Assembly (NCBI RefSeq): GCF_014641855.1
Contig: NZ_BMII01000013.1
Span: 62,001 to 126,000 of the forward strand
Length of the DNA stretch: 64,000 nucleotides
Source: Shewanella inventionis
GTDB taxonomy: Bacteria; Pseudomonadota; Gammaproteobacteria; Enterobacterales; Shewanellaceae
Direction: 5' to 3'
The notes under the pieces were generated by a model. That model was not told where the DNA came from and made no database searches. It saw only the letters and a program-made list of their open reading frames with translations. Both the position numbers and the translations under genes were made by a program. This document shows, one piece after another, positions 9,666 to 20,180 of the stretch (its first letter is position 1; each line of letters begins with the position of its first letter).

Positions 9666-9768
9666 AATGTGTTTTTCGTTTTGTGTATTTTGCGAGATAG
9701 ATAGGATGACATTATACCCACAGCACCTCAAGGTACTTGTGAGATTGTCAGGCATTTATCTACCAGCG

Positions 9769-9881
9769 TGTGGATAAGTTTAAAGGTCCGACAAGCCGCA
9801 CGGTTGGTGAGTTTTGCGGATTTGATACGTGTGAATTTATTGAATTTTAGCCATGCAAAAATCCTCTCAGCCTGTGGATAA
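9769..9881. promoter_or_regulatory. Pair of DnaA boxes in the polA-elbB intergenic region
   Basis: TGTGGATAA, the reverse complement of the consensus DnaA box TTATCCACA, occurs at 9769-9777 and 9873-9881 in the same orientation. The 600-bp gap up to elbB is otherwise AT-rich (notably 9950-10060) and holds no ORF, tRNA or terminator that I can see. Confidence 0.5.
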
Positions 9882-10269
9882 GTCTGTGAGTGGAATAATC
9901 AACGTTGCTGGATAGAATTTCTTACGGCTAGAGGCGAAATCAGTAACTTGTTGAATTTTAATTGTTATTTTAAATTTTGTGAGCTATTTATTAATTTCAA
10001 AAAATATAACTAATTTGTGGACTTTTTTATTGATGTCAGTTAAGTCACAATGAATTTATGTCATGTGTTACGACTAAAAAAAGTGCATTAGATAAATTCG
10101 ACGTTCTAAGTTAGCACGATTTTTAATCAGATCAACCGTTTTGTTGGATTTATGTTGTAAATTTTACATTATCATTTAAAAGTATAACTCAATGCTCAAT
10201 CAAAAATGTTATTCGATGAGGCATTAAGCCACAGAGCCAAAAAATTCATAATTGATGAAGGTAATTATC

Positions 10270-10926
10270 ATGAAAAAAATAGCAGTATTACTGAGTGGTT
10301 GCGGTGTGTTTGATGGCAGCGAAATTCATGAAGCCGTTTTGACTTTACTGGCTATTACCCGTGCCGGTGCTCAGTACCAGTGTTTCGCTCCTGATGTGGA
10401 GCAAATGCATGTAGTGAACCATTTAACCGGTGAGGTAAATACTGAAGAAACCCGTAATGTGTTGGTTGAGTCTGCACGCATTGCCCGTGGAGAAGTGTTT
10501 AATGCCAGCAGTTTAAATGTGGCTGAGTACGATGCGTTGGTTATTCCTGGTGGTTTTGGCGCGGCTAAAAACTTATCAAATTTTGCGACGACTGGCAGTA
10601 ATTGCCACATTAACCCAATTGTGGAAAATTTTATTACCGATTTTGCCAATGCACGTAAACCAGTTGGTTTTGTGTGTATTTCGCCTGTGATGATCCCTAA
10701 AATTTATGACCAAGGAGTAACTGGCACTATTGGCAATGATAGTGATACTGCCCAGGCGTTTAATGAAATGGGCGGTAAGCATCAGGCTGTTAAGGTAGAT
10801 GACATTGTGGTTGATGAAGTGCACAAAGTGGTAAGTACGCCAGCTTATATGCTAGCAACCTCGATTTTAGAAGCGCACATTGGTATTGAAAAATTGGTTA
10901 CAAAAGTCATTGATATGATTGACTGA
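10270..10926 (+). CDS. elbB: ElbB, glyoxalase III-like DJ-1/PfpI family protein
   Basis: Starting at the ATG at 10270 (AAGG 9 bases upstream) gives 218 residues beginning MKKIAVLLSGCGVFDGSEIH, the normal ElbB start; in-frame upstream TTG and ATG codons are less likely. The DJ-1/PfpI fold is shown by DALVIPGGFGAAKNLS and the nucleophile-elbow Cys in GFVCISP. ElbB (formerly linked with isoprenoid biosynthesis) has weak glyoxalase activity in E. coli; its main role is uncertain. It is convergent with glpG. Confidence 0.93.
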   Translation: MKKIAVLLSGCGVFDGSEIHEAVLTLLAITRAGAQYQCFAPDVEQMHVVNHLTGEVNTEETRNVLVESARIARGEVFNASSLNVAEYDALVIPGGFGAAKNLSNFATTGSNCHINPIVENFITDFANARKPVGFVCISPVMIPKIYDQGVTGTIGNDSDTAQAFNEMGGKHQAVKVDDIVVDEVHKVVSTPAYMLATSILEAHIGIEKLVTKVIDMID

Positions 10927-10933
10927 TTTAAAG

Positions 10934-10955
10934 AACCACCTGAGCAAGTGGTTTT
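10934..10955 (+). terminator. elbB terminator
   Basis: AACCAC/GTGGTT stem followed by a short T run, 8 bp after the elbB stop and just before the convergent glpG stop. Confidence 0.6.
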
Positions 10956-10960
10956 TGTCA

Positions 10961-11803
10961 TTATACTGTTTTTGAGGTGCGGCTATCAAATAAGGCCTGT
11001 GCAAGCCCAACAAGTAAACCACCAATATGAGCGCCATTAGCAATTGGCATGCCGAGTAAATCAGTAAAACCAAGTACCAGCCATATCAACATAAAACCCA
11101 TATAAGCTTGCGGTAGGTGAATGCCGCTGCTGGGTTGTCTTATCCCCATGAGCCAGGTGTAACCCACCACCGCATACACCACGCCAGACATACCGCCAAA
11201 ATGGGGACCGGTCATGTAAAATTGCACAACGCTGGGCAGCGTACCTGCAATAACTAATAAAAATAACAAAGGTCTGATGCCTAACCGGGTTTCAATTTTG
11301 CCACCTAAATACCACCACCACAGCAAGTTAAAGATGATATGCATAGCCGAAAAGTGCATTAAACTCGGTGTAAATAAGCGCCAAATTTGGTTTATGTCAC
11401 TTTGGGGAACTGCGCCAAAAAATGATAATTGACTATATATTGCGTCGGCGAAGCCTAGGTTCATCCCTGCAAAAACAGCGACACAGACAAAGAATGTGAT
11501 TAGGGTGAGCGGGCCTGCACCTGTTAAAAATTGCTGCACTAACCCCTTGGTGCCAGGGCCGTAGTTGAATTGCGCAGCGGTGTCGCCATTGTCCCATGAG
11601 GCTTGTAAGTATTTACTGTCGTAGGGGTTGTTAGCAAATTGCTCGAGCTCAGCACGTGCTTGTGGCTCATCTGCAGGATTGCTAATAATGAGGCCAACAC
11701 CTTGGGCATGTTGCACTGCATGGCATTGAATGTTCAACCCTTTAAGGTAATCAATAAATGCTTGCGCAGCACGTGCATTAGGAAGTTGGCCTATTTCTAT
11801 CAT
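10961..11803 (-). CDS. glpG: GlpG rhomboid intramembrane protease
   Basis: From the ATG at 11803 the protein is 280 residues. It has the cytoplasmic GlpG N-domain ([14 protein letters not shown]) followed by six or more membrane segments with the catalytic Ser in GGMSGVVYA and the catalytic His in NGAHIGGLL. This start overlaps the glpE stop as ATGA, a typical coupled junction; a start 18 bp upstream is possible but less natural. GlpG cleaves membrane proteins within the bilayer; its natural substrates are mostly unknown. Confidence 0.94.
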   Translation of the reverse strand: MIEIGQLPNARAAQAFIDYLKGLNIQCHAVQHAQGVGLIISNPADEPQARAELEQFANNPYDSKYLQASWDNGDTAAQFNYGPGTKGLVQQFLTGAGPLTLITFFVCVAVFAGMNLGFADAIYSQLSFFGAVPQSDINQIWRLFTPSLMHFSAMHIIFNLLWWWYLGGKIETRLGIRPLLFLLVIAGTLPSVVQFYMTGPHFGGMSGVVYAVVGYTWLMGIRQPSSGIHLPQAYMGFMLIWLVLGFTDLLGMPIANGAHIGGLLVGLAQALFDSRTSKTV

Positions 11804-12108
11804 GAGTGCGCGAGGCTCCATGCACTAAATCCACCGTCAAGACTGTAGACATCATCAAAGCCTTGTTCATTTAAATAACTGGCAGCACTTTGGCTGCTCA
11901 TGCCGTGATAACACACAACGACAAGAGGCTTATCCATATCTGCACCGGCAATATAATGGGCTAAATTTTCGTTATTTAAGTTGATAGAATGTGGAATATG
12001 GCCTGCCGCAAAGCTTGCCGAATCTCGTATATCAACAACCTGTACCTCGGTAGATGCCTCAGACATATGGATTAATTCATTAACAGACAAGTGTTTAAAA
12101 CCAGACAT
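11800..12108 (-). CDS. glpE: GlpE thiosulfate sulfurtransferase (rhodanese)
   Basis: The 102-residue single-domain rhodanese starts [15 protein letters not shown] with an AGGT ribosome site before the ATG. It carries the catalytic loop Cys in [12 protein letters not shown] and the CH2 motif [16 protein letters not shown]. GlpE moves sulfur from thiosulfate to a thiol or cyanide acceptor. It is translationally coupled to glpG through an ATGA overlap, the usual glpEG pairing. Confidence 0.94.
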   Translation of the reverse strand: MSGFKHLSVNELIHMSEASTEVQVVDIRDSASFAAGHIPHSINLNNENLAHYIAGADMDKPLVVVCYHGMSSQSAASYLNEQGFDDVYSLDGGFSAWSLAHS

Positions 12109-12162
12109 GGTATTACCTATAAAAAGTTTACGGAAAGCGTTTGTATGGCGGCCAGTTTGCAA

Positions 12163-12245
12163 CAAGGGGTTGTATACCCAACCAACCTAAATATGCTCTG
12201 AAACATGCATTTAAGGTCAATTGGGTATATAAATACAACCCCTTG
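12163..12245. repeat. Long interrupted inverted repeat between tdh and glpE
   Basis: CAAGGGGTTGTAT at 12163 and ATACAACCCCTTG ending at 12245 are perfect complements. Inner TACCCAA/TTGGGTA arms follow after a 5-base asymmetry, leaving a loop of about 39 bases. No T run follows, so it is not a clear terminator; a small mobile relic or regulatory hairpin is possible. Confidence 0.55.
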
Positions 12246-12276
12246 AGTCATTGCAGCGTGATAATAATGTGGGGGA

Positions 12277-13302
12277 TTAATCCCAGCTTAAAATCACTTT
12301 GCCAGATTGGCCTGAGCGCATTGCGTCGAAGCCTTGCTGGAAATCATCCACATTAAAATGATGCGTAATGATTGGGGTTAAGTCTAAACCTGATTGGATT
12401 AAGCTGGCCATTTTATACCAGGTTTCAAACATCTCACGGCCGTAAATACCTTTGATGATTAACCCTTTAAAAATGATTTTGCTCCAATCAATGGCCATAT
12501 CGCCACCTGGAATACCGAGCATGGCAATTTTGCCGCCATGGTTCATGGTGTCAAGCATGGCGTGAAATGCTGACGGTACGCCAGACATTTCTAGGCCTAC
12601 GTCGAACCCTTCGGTCATGCCCAGCTCTTTCATGACATCTTTTAAGCTTTCTTTTGCAACATTAACTGCGCGAGTCGCGCCCATTTTACGGGCTAAATCT
12701 AAGCGATATTCGTTAACGTCGGTTATTACAACATGGCGTGCGCCAACATGCTTACACACAGCAGCAGCCATGATACCAATAGGGCCAGCACCGGTAATTA
12801 ATACATCTTCGCCAACTAAATCGAATGACAATGCAGTATGTACAGCATTACCAAATGGATCAAAAATAGCGGCTAGGTCGTCAGAAATATCTGCTGGAAT
12901 TTTGAATGCGTTAAATGCGGGCAATACAAGGTATTCAGCAAAGGCGCCATCGCGGTTTACGCCTACGCCGGAGGTATTTCGACATAAATGAGTACGACCA
13001 CCACGGCAGTTACGGCAATAACCACAGGTAATATGACCTTCTCCAGACACGCGATCGCCAATGGCAAAACCGCGTACTTCTTGACCCATGTCGACGACTT
13101 CACCGACATATTCATGACCAGCAATCATAGGAACTGGTATGGTTTTTTGTGACCACTCATCCCAGTTGTAGATGTGTGCGTCGGTGCCACAAATAGCTGT
13201 TTTGCGGATTTTGATTAACAGATCGTTATGACCCATTTCTGGTTTTGGTGCATCGACCATCCAGATGCCTTCTTCAGGCTTTAACTTACTTAATGCTTTC
13301 AT
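12277..13302 (-). CDS. tdh: L-threonine 3-dehydrogenase
   Basis: The 341-residue protein is a zinc medium-chain dehydrogenase. It has the catalytic zinc site ([10 protein letters not shown] and GHEYVGEV), the structural zinc Cys4 loop ([15 protein letters not shown]), and the NAD-binding motif [11 protein letters not shown]. It oxidises threonine to 2-amino-3-ketobutyrate. Length and motifs match E. coli Tdh throughout. It is 42 bp downstream of kbl in the same operon, giving the threonine-to-glycine pathway. Confidence 0.97.
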   Translation of the reverse strand: MKALSKLKPEEGIWMVDAPKPEMGHNDLLIKIRKTAICGTDAHIYNWDEWSQKTIPVPMIAGHEYVGEVVDMGQEVRGFAIGDRVSGEGHITCGYCRNCRGGRTHLCRNTSGVGVNRDGAFAEYLVLPAFNAFKIPADISDDLAAIFDPFGNAVHTALSFDLVGEDVLITGAGPIGIMAAAVCKHVGARHVVITDVNEYRLDLARKMGATRAVNVAKESLKDVMKELGMTEGFDVGLEMSGVPSAFHAMLDTMNHGGKIAMLGIPGGDMAIDWSKIIFKGLIIKGIYGREMFETWYKMASLIQSGLDLTPIITHHFNVDDFQQGFDAMRSGQSGKVILSWD

Positions 13303-13344
13303 CTTAATAACCTATGATTACCGAGTCTTGTTAACTTAAGCCAG

Positions 13345-14538
13345 TTAGATAATGCCCATTTCTTTACCAATACGAGTAAAGGCATCAATAGCATGATCCA
13401 GTTGTTCGCGAGTGTGCGCAGCTGACATTTGGGTACGAATACGCGCCTGGCCTTTAGGTACAACCGGGAACGAGAAGCCAATCACATAAATGTGTTCTGC
13501 TAATAATTTATTGGCAAAATCACTGGCTAACTTGGCGTCGCCAATCATTACCGGGATAATGGCATGGTCGGCGCCGCCCAAAGTAAAGCCTGCTGCTGAC
13601 ATTTGTTCGCGGAAATAACGGCTGTTTTCCCATACGGCTTCACGTAATGCATGCCCCGTTTTTAGCATATCAAGCACGCGAATTGAGGCGCTGACGATCG
13701 ATGGTGCTAACGAGTTTGAGAACAGGTAAGGACGTGAGCGCTGACGTAACCATTCAACCACTTCTTTTTTACCGGCAGTAAATCCACCTGATGCGCCGCC
13801 TAGGGCTTTACCTAATGTGCCGGTAATAATGTCTACTCGGTCCATTACGTCACAATATTCGTGGGTGCCACGACCGTTTTGACCAATAAAGCCCACGGCG
13901 TGTGAGTCATCAACCATAACGAGTGCGCCGTATTTATCGGCAAGATCGCACACACCTTTGAGGTTAGCGATAACGCCGTCCATTGAGAATACACCGTCGG
14001 TGGCAATGAGTATGTTGCGCGCGCCAGCAGCTTGGGCTGCAATTAATTGTGTTTCAAGATCGGCCATGTCGTTGTTAGCGTAACGGAAACGTTTTGCTTT
14101 ACATAAACGCACACCGTCAATGATTGATGCATGGTTTAACGCATCAGACACAATCGCGTCTTCGGCATCTAATAATGTTTCAAATAAGCCAGCGTTTGCG
14201 TCAAAACATGACGAATAAAGTATGGTGTCTTCCATACCTAAAAATTCACTCAGGCTTGCTTCTAGTTGTTTGTGAGTGTCTTGAGTGCCGCATATAAAGC
14301 GCACAGATGCCATACCAAAACCGTGGCTGTCTAAACCGGCTTTGGCTGCTGCAATCAGCTCTGGGTGATTAGCTAGACCTAAATAGTTGTTGGCGCAAAA
14401 GTTAATCACTTTCTCGTGGTTAACTTCAATGGCTGTCTGTTGGGCTGAAGCAATAACGCGTTCACTTTTATATAAACCATCTGCTTTAACATCAGCTATT
14501 TGTTGATTAATTCGGTCGTAGAAAGAGGTAGATGCCAC
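13345..14538 (-). CDS. kbl: Glycine C-acetyltransferase (2-amino-3-ketobutyrate CoA ligase)
   Basis: The 397-residue PLP enzyme likely starts at a GTG at 14538 ([13 protein letters not shown]), which has AGGAG 7 bases upstream; the open frame extends further but not as family sequence. Motifs include [23 protein letters not shown], and the PLP-lysine region [14 protein letters not shown]. It splits 2-amino-3-ketobutyrate with CoA into glycine and acetyl-CoA, acting directly after Tdh, whose gene follows it. Confidence 0.96.
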   Translation of the reverse strand: MASTSFYDRINQQIADVKADGLYKSERVIASAQQTAIEVNHEKVINFCANNYLGLANHPELIAAAKAGLDSHGFGMASVRFICGTQDTHKQLEASLSEFLGMEDTILYSSCFDANAGLFETLLDAEDAIVSDALNHASIIDGVRLCKAKRFRYANNDMADLETQLIAAQAAGARNILIATDGVFSMDGVIANLKGVCDLADKYGALVMVDDSHAVGFIGQNGRGTHEYCDVMDRVDIITGTLGKALGGASGGFTAGKKEVVEWLRQRSRPYLFSNSLAPSIVSASIRVLDMLKTGHALREAVWENSRYFREQMSAAGFTLGGADHAIIPVMIGDAKLASDFANKLLAEHIYVIGFSFPVVPKGQARIRTQMSAAHTREQLDHAIDAFTRIGKEMGII

Positions 14539-14783
14539 CTGTGTTCTCCTAAATATGGTTATTATGCTTATCCAAATCACGCAGTAAAACACCGCTGTAA
14601 TTGATAGGGTGTTTTGGAGTTGTTGGCATTCTAACCTTTATTTTTGCCGCTCCACAGCGTTTTTTTTAGTCGCCTGACCAACATGAATTAGATTAGGGCT
14701 AGAGCTTGTTCACATTAAAAAAACTAATCATTAACAAGTGCGTTAGTTGGATTTTTTTGCGTATATAAAATGGAACAAACACT

Positions 14784-14819
14784 GCCAATATCTGAGCTAA
14801 ATTGTAGTCAGATATTGGC
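14784..14819. repeat. 12-bp perfect hairpin in the kbl-TetR gap
   Basis: GCCAATATCTGA and TCAGATATTGGC pair across a 12-base loop. There is no T run on either strand, so it may be an operator or a weak terminator after the TetR gene. The rest of the 333-bp gap (14539-14871) should hold the kbl-tdh promoter, but I see no confident -35/-10 pair. Confidence 0.45.
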
Positions 14820-14871
14820 GGATTGAAAGTCATTAAAAAGATAGGGTTTAGCAGGTGGCGTCAGTTTTTTA

Positions 14872-15528
14872 TTACGCCGCTTGATGGCGTTCTTGGCTGG
14901 CAATGTCGAGGTAGTGTTGCTCTAAACGACTGAACGTTGCTGACGATGCAGGTGTCTCATACGCTTGAAAAATCATCAGTACACGTAATAGTCCATCATA
15001 CAATGTGGCTTTAGTGATACTCGATGTACTCGACTGTGTAAGCTGATAGCTAATCCAAAAGCTGACCATCATTTTTATGGTGTCAGCAAGTGCGGTAACC
15101 TTGTTGTCGTCAACATCAAGAAAACCATCTTTTTTTAGTTTAAGCAAAATGTTACTTGAGCGGTTAAGGACTTGTTGTTGTGCATGTAAGTAACGCTTTT
15201 TAAGCGCGTCATCGCGACTGAGTATATCGGCTAAATTTGCATACATAAAACGGAACTGCCACAAGGTATAAAACATGGCATCGAAGTAACCCATTAATAA
15301 TTCGATAGTAATGGGTACATCATCATAAGGTTTAAAGCCAGACTCAAGGTGGTTTTCATATAGAGCGAAAATAGAGTTGATGATGTCTTCTTTATTGCGA
15401 AAGTGATAATACAAGTTACCCGGACTAATGCCTAAATGAGCGGCAATATGGTTGGTGGTAATATTGCGCTCACCGTGTTCGTTAAACAGCTCTATACTGG
15501 CAAAAACGATTTTGTCGCGGGTTTTCAT
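14872..15528 (-). CDS. TetR/AcrR family transcriptional regulator
   Basis: The 218-residue protein starts MKTRDKIVFASIELFNEHGE and has the TetR helix-turn-helix ITTNHIAAHLGISPGNLYYHFRNKEDII (about 24-51). The C-terminal ligand domain is not one I can name. It is divergent from waaA across 130 bp, so it may regulate waaA or itself. Ligand unknown. Confidence 0.88.
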   Translation of the reverse strand: MKTRDKIVFASIELFNEHGERNITTNHIAAHLGISPGNLYYHFRNKEDIINSIFALYENHLESGFKPYDDVPITIELLMGYFDAMFYTLWQFRFMYANLADILSRDDALKKRYLHAQQQVLNRSSNILLKLKKDGFLDVDDNKVTALADTIKMMVSFWISYQLTQSSTSSITKATLYDGLLRVLMIFQAYETPASSATFSRLEQHYLDIASQERHQAA

Positions 15529-15658
15529 AAGATGTCCATATTCATTATTAGCTTAGGGTTTTGGCTTATTACAGCGATAACATTTCATTAAGCCGACTTA
15601 ATATGATTATGTTAACATTGTGTTTATCTGACAAGCAAAAATCGATGACTCTTCATAC

Positions 15659-16933
15659 ATGAACCGTACCCTATATTCTTTATTTTTGTATCTTTTATTG
15701 CCTTTGGTTGTAATGTATTTGCTATTTAGAGCAATTAAAAGCGCTGATTATCGTCGTCGTTGGTCTGAACGTTTTGGTTTTGCAAAGTTACAGCCTACCG
15801 ATGTAGTGATCCACAGTGTGTCAATGGGCGAAACCCTGGCGGCCCTGCCGCTGATAAAACAACTTATGGCGGAGCATCCGCAATATACATTTACCGTTAC
15901 CACGACCAGCCCAACCGGCTCCGCTGAGGTCATAAAAGCATTGGGTGATAAGGTGCAGCATTGTTATCTGCCTTTTGACTTTGCCTATGCGGTTAAACGT
16001 TTTTTACGCCAAACACAGCCCAAATATCTGATTATTATGGAAACGGAGTTGTGGCCTAATTTAATCCATTTTGCAAAACAAAAAAATGTCACCTCGGTGT
16101 TGGCTAATGCGCGTTTGTCACAAAAATCAGCTGACAAGTATGCCAGCAAACCACGTTTGTCGACACCTATGTTGCAACAGCTAGATTCGATATTGGTGCA
16201 AACCCAAGCCGAGGCCGAACGCTTTACTGCCTTAGGGGTTGCCCCAAAAAAGCTTAATGTCTGTGGCAGCCTTAAATTCGACCTAACAATTGACTCAAGT
16301 AAGCGACAGCAGGCTTTGCAAACGCGAGAGCAATGGCAACGTAAAAATACACCTATTTGGGTTGCCGGCAGTGTGCATCCTGGTGAGTTTGATGCGATTT
16401 TGGCTGCACATAAATGCGTGCTAGTTAATTGTCCTGATGCATTATTGATTATGGCCCCAAGGCATCCAGAGCAGTTTAATTTAGCCGCAATTACCATTAC
16501 TCAAGCTGGTTTTAAGCTGGCCCGTCGAAGCATGAATGATGCAGTAAGCCATGATGTTCAGGTGTTATTAGGTGACACTATGGGTGAGTTGTTGATGCTC
16601 TATGGCACAGCAGACCAAGCTTTTGTCGGCGGCACACTAATAGAAGGCGGCGGGCACAATCCGCTTGAGCCTGCAGCGATGGCACTCCCTGTGTATGTTG
16701 GCCCTAATCACTGGAATTTTGCAGAAATTACCGAACTACTTGCAAATGCTGGAGGGTTGCAGGTTGTTGCAGGAGCAAGCGATCTTGCCAAGATGTTAGT
16801 GGATAAATGGCAGGATGCGCATCAGTACCAACGCGCATCAGCAGCAGCATCAGCCGTAGTTACCCAAAACCGTGGCGCATTATCTAAACAGTTTTTATTA
16901 ATTGACTCGTTGATGAAATCGTCTTCTTTATAG
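15659..16933 (+). CDS. waaA: KDO transferase WaaA
   Basis: The 424-residue protein has an N-terminal membrane anchor (about 5-24) and the GT30 features: the VSMGETLAALPLI loop with the catalytic Glu, the METELWPNLI segment, PRHPEQF, and the sugar-nucleotide-binding EGGGHNPLEPAAMALP. It transfers KDO from CMP-KDO onto lipid A precursor at the inner membrane. It ends 6 bp inside the convergent kdkA gene. Confidence 0.96.
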   Translation: MNRTLYSLFLYLLLPLVVMYLLFRAIKSADYRRRWSERFGFAKLQPTDVVIHSVSMGETLAALPLIKQLMAEHPQYTFTVTTTSPTGSAEVIKALGDKVQHCYLPFDFAYAVKRFLRQTQPKYLIIMETELWPNLIHFAKQKNVTSVLANARLSQKSADKYASKPRLSTPMLQQLDSILVQTQAEAERFTALGVAPKKLNVCGSLKFDLTIDSSKRQQALQTREQWQRKNTPIWVAGSVHPGEFDAILAAHKCVLVNCPDALLIMAPRHPEQFNLAAITITQAGFKLARRSMNDAVSHDVQVLLGDTMGELLMLYGTADQAFVGGTLIEGGGHNPLEPAAMALPVYVGPNHWNFAEITELLANAGGLQVVAGASDLAKMLVDKWQDAHQYQRASAAASAVVTQNRGALSKQFLLIDSLMKSSSL

Positions 16934-17647
16934 CGGATTGACGCTGCGGTATCCATCAAGGAGTTGTTGCCAGCATTGAGCCGAAAATGCAAGTTTAGGC
17001 TGCTTGCCGTGTTCTTTGTTAAACGAACGTAATAACCTGTTTAGATTAGCCTGTTGCCAACGTTTATCAGGTTGGCGTATTTCGCCTCGGTCAAAATCGA
17101 TTAAATAAAACGTTTGTTGAGCCAATAGAATATTTTTGGCATTAAGATCGGCATGGTAGACACCGCCAAGATGAAATTTAGCAATGACTTGCCCTAGTTC
17201 ATACCATTGTTGATCTGTTATGGGGTTCAAGCTTAATTGGGCAACTAAGTCTTTAGCGCCAGCTACATGTTCAATAATAATGTCTGCTCTGTACCATAAA
17301 CCGCACCGTGTCACATTTGCCGCGATTGGCCTGGGTACGGCAAAACCTTGTTGATGGAGCGTTTCAAGTAAGGTCAACTCCGCTACAGCTCGAGTTTGTT
17401 TAATGCCTGTGTAAAAGTAGCTGTCTCGGTTAATTTTACCCACAAGGCCACCGCGCCAATAATGACGTAACACCCAGGTTTGTGACGTGTCTGTTTTGAC
17501 AAACCAGGTGGTATATCGACCTGTTGATTGTCCTACAACGGCGTTTTGGCTTTGCCAAATGTCCACAGAGAATTCTTCTGGCGTTATGTTTGCGGCACTG
17601 GGTTCGCACCATGCAATGTGGCCTAGCGGGGTAGTTTTTATTTGCAT
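16928..17647 (-). CDS. kdkA: KDO kinase KdkA
   Basis: The 239-residue protein has protein-kinase-like catalytic signatures: HADLNAKNILL (HxDLxxxN catalytic loop) and LIDFDRGE (DFD metal site), with LRHYWRGGLVGK in the N-lobe. This is the KdkA pattern, an ATP-dependent enzyme that phosphorylates the single KDO of Vibrio/Haemophilus/Shewanella-type LPS at position 4. The convergent waaA partner supports this and implies a mono-KDO-phosphate inner core. Confidence 0.93.
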   Translation of the reverse strand: MQIKTTPLGHIAWCEPSAANITPEEFSVDIWQSQNAVVGQSTGRYTTWFVKTDTSQTWVLRHYWRGGLVGKINRDSYFYTGIKQTRAVAELTLLETLHQQGFAVPRPIAANVTRCGLWYRADIIIEHVAGAKDLVAQLSLNPITDQQWYELGQVIAKFHLGGVYHADLNAKNILLAQQTFYLIDFDRGEIRQPDKRWQQANLNRLLRSFNKEHGKQPKLAFSAQCWQQLLDGYRSVNPL

Positions 17648-17755
17648 TTAATTATCAAATAGCACGGGCTTGATTGTGGATCGAAATAACATTATACCTT
17701 AAGATCACTGTCTTGCATTCCTTCTATCTTTTCATTTAAGCATATTGGATATTCA

Positions 17756-18799
17756 ATGAAAGCTGACTTTAGTGCGATACGTTCATTATGTTTACTGCGA
17801 TTATCTGCCATAGGTGATGTGTGCCACGCTGTCGCCATGGTACAAGCTATTCAAAAGCACTATCCAGATTTAGCTATCACCTGGGTGATCGGTAAAGTTG
17901 AGTACCAATTACTTAAGCATTTGCCAGGGATTGAGTTTGTTATTTTTGATAAATCTAAAGGTTGGCGCAGTTATACTCAATTGCGTAGTGATTTAAAAAG
18001 CCAACGCTTTGATGTGTTATTGCATATGCAAGTGGCATTACGTGCAACGATGGCATCATTAATGATTAAGGCCGATGTTCGAGTTGGTTTTGATAAAGCT
18101 CGTGCTAAAGAAGGCCAGTGGCTGGTTACTAATCATGCTGTAGAACCGTTAGCAACGCCCCATGTTCTTGATGGTTTTATGGGTTTTGCAAAAGCCATTG
18201 GTGTGACCGATTTAACGCCTCGTTGGGATATTCCGGTACCGCAAAGTGACACCGACTTTGCCTCTCAACTTATTGGGGACGCTAAAGTGATGGTGATTTG
18301 TGCCGCAGCCAGTAAAGCTGAGCGTAACTGGTTGCCTGAGCGTTATGCGGCCGCAGCTGATTACGCGATATCGCAAGGTTATAAGGTGATGTTGTGTGGT
18401 GGTCCAACAGTGCTTGAAAAAAATTTAGCAGATGTGATTCAGTCTCACAGTCAGCACACGTTTGATAATCAAGTGGGCAAAACAAGCTTAACCCAATTAT
18501 TAGCCTTGTTAAAACAAGCCTGTTTTGTGCTTGCCCCAGATACTGGGCCATTGCATATGGCTGTGACTCAAGGCACTCCCGTTATTGGCTTATATGCGCA
18601 CTCAAACCCAGGGCGGACTGGACCCTATTGTTATCGTGACTACACAGTGAGTGTTTACCAGGAGGTAGTTGCTCAGCAGGTAGACGGAGACGTTAAATGG
18701 GGGAAGCGAGCAAAAGGCGAGCATTTAATGGCGATGATTGAAACTGATGACGTGATAAAAAGCATGAAAAAACTTATCGAAGATAACGAGCAAGACTAG
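17756..18799 (+). CDS. Glycosyltransferase family 9, LPS heptosyltransferase
   Basis: The 347-residue protein begins with the GT9 signature LCLLRLSAIGDVCHAVAMVQAI and keeps the C-terminal nucleotide-sugar site APDTGPLHMAVTQGTPVIGL. It resembles the OpsX/WaaC-like heptosyltransferase I group that adds heptose to KDO. The ATG at 17756 has only a weak ribosome site. Gene neighbours (waaA, kdkA) support a core-LPS role; the exact acceptor is inferred. Confidence 0.88.
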   Translation: MKADFSAIRSLCLLRLSAIGDVCHAVAMVQAIQKHYPDLAITWVIGKVEYQLLKHLPGIEFVIFDKSKGWRSYTQLRSDLKSQRFDVLLHMQVALRATMASLMIKADVRVGFDKARAKEGQWLVTNHAVEPLATPHVLDGFMGFAKAIGVTDLTPRWDIPVPQSDTDFASQLIGDAKVMVICAAASKAERNWLPERYAAAADYAISQGYKVMLCGGPTVLEKNLADVIQSHSQHTFDNQVGKTSLTQLLALLKQACFVLAPDTGPLHMAVTQGTPVIGLYAHSNPGRTGPYCYRDYTVSVYQEVVAQQVDGDVKWGKRAKGEHLMAMIETDDVIKSMKKLIEDNEQD

Positions 18800-18907
18800 A
18801 CATTTACCATATTAACGAATTCACCTTTTCGTTGGTAGTGAACATAATTTAATACCTTAAATAGGTAATTTTCGCAATTTAGTCATTTCGCAGGAACAAC
18901 AGTTAAT

Positions 18908-19960
18908 ATGAGTAAGAAACGTTATTTATTTTACATTTCACAAAATTATTCTTACGCCATTCTAAGGCCTTTACAAAAGACCATTTTAGCGCGTGGAGAC
19001 GAGGTAAGATGGTTTCTTGCTGGTAATGAGGTTGACGACAAGTACCTTAAGCCATCTGAGGCTCGCTTGATGACAATTGAAGAAACTATTCAGTGGCAAC
19101 CACAAGCAGTGTTTGTGCCAGGCAATATCGTACCGAGCTTTATTCCAGGCGTTAAGGTGAGTGTATTCCATGGTTTTGGTACGGTAAAAATTGATGGGTT
19201 AGGGCGTAATGGACATTTTACCATACGCCACTGCTTTGATTTATATTGTACTCAAGGCCCTGAGTCTACTGAGCCATTTCAGCGTTTGGCGGAAAAGCAT
19301 GGTACCTTCAAGGTAGTTGAAACAGGCTGGCCAACATTGGACCCTTTGTTTAAGCCCGATGACTCGGTGATAACAAAGCGTGATGATAGGCCTGTTATTC
19401 TTTTCTGTTCTACTTTTTCGCCGCGTTTTTCATGTGCTGCAGCTGTTTATGATAAAGTGAAGCAGTTATCTCAGGATAATAAATGGCGATGGTTAGTGCA
19501 ATTTCACCCTAAAATGAATCGTGATGTTGTTGAAAAATACAAGCAATTAGAAAATGACAACTTATCTTTTGTTGAAACCGATGATGTGCTGCCTTTGTTA
19601 AAAGAGGCTGATGTAATGCTTTGTGATACATCGTCTGTGCTTATTATGTTTCTTTTGCAGGGTAAGCCTGTAGTGACTTTTGATAATAAGATTGGTGGTT
19701 CGCACCTTATTAATATTAATAAGGTTGACGATATTGAATCCGCACTTGAGCGAGCATTGACTTATCCACCGACTCTGCTTAAAGAGATTGAACACTATTG
19801 TGAGAGTATGCATCCAAATCGTGATGGCTGCTCTAGTGAGCGAGTATTGGCTGAAACAGATAAGTTAATAGACAATGGCTTAGTAGGGCTAAAGCGTAAG
19901 CCTTTAAATATTATAAGAAATTATAAAATGAGGAAAATATTAGGTTATTGGAAGTTATGA
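18908..19960 (+). CDS. CDP-glycerol glycerophosphotransferase-like family protein
   Basis: The 350-residue protein fits the TagB/TagF-type C-terminal fold: VSVFHGFGTVK, TGWPTLDPLF, VILFCSTFSPRF, QFHPKMNRDV and DTSSVLIMFLLQGKPVV, a GT-B arrangement. In Gram-positive bacteria this family adds glycerol-phosphate to wall polymers; in Gram-negative bacteria it occurs in LPS and capsule clusters and often has other substrates. AGGAAC lies 11 bases before the ATG. Placement after the GT9 gene suggests LPS core or surface-glycan decoration. Confidence 0.8.
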   Translation: MSKKRYLFYISQNYSYAILRPLQKTILARGDEVRWFLAGNEVDDKYLKPSEARLMTIEETIQWQPQAVFVPGNIVPSFIPGVKVSVFHGFGTVKIDGLGRNGHFTIRHCFDLYCTQGPESTEPFQRLAEKHGTFKVVETGWPTLDPLFKPDDSVITKRDDRPVILFCSTFSPRFSCAAAVYDKVKQLSQDNKWRWLVQFHPKMNRDVVEKYKQLENDNLSFVETDDVLPLLKEADVMLCDTSSVLIMFLLQGKPVVTFDNKIGGSHLININKVDDIESALERALTYPPTLLKEIEHYCESMHPNRDGCSSERVLAETDKLIDNGLVGLKRKPLNIIRNYKMRKILGYWKL

Positions 19961-20180
19961 GAAGTCGTTATTTTTCAGGCTTTTAAATGCTATAAATGAT
20001 GTCATTCCATAATCTTAGTTTATTATTTATCACTTTAGGACAAGCGCTTCTATTTTTATCGATAGTGTGATGGAAAGTCTTATAGCGGCAAGGTTGTAAA
20101 CGTTTTTGTGAACCTTGCTTTTAGAACATTGTCCACATAGTATTATGATATAAAAACAACAGTCGGCAAGCCCAATTTAT

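Noticed and set aside
9666..9755. 30-residue N-terminal extension of PolA
   Set aside because: The sequence (Cys-rich, no family match) is not PolA-like; the ATG at 9665 gives the normal N-terminus.
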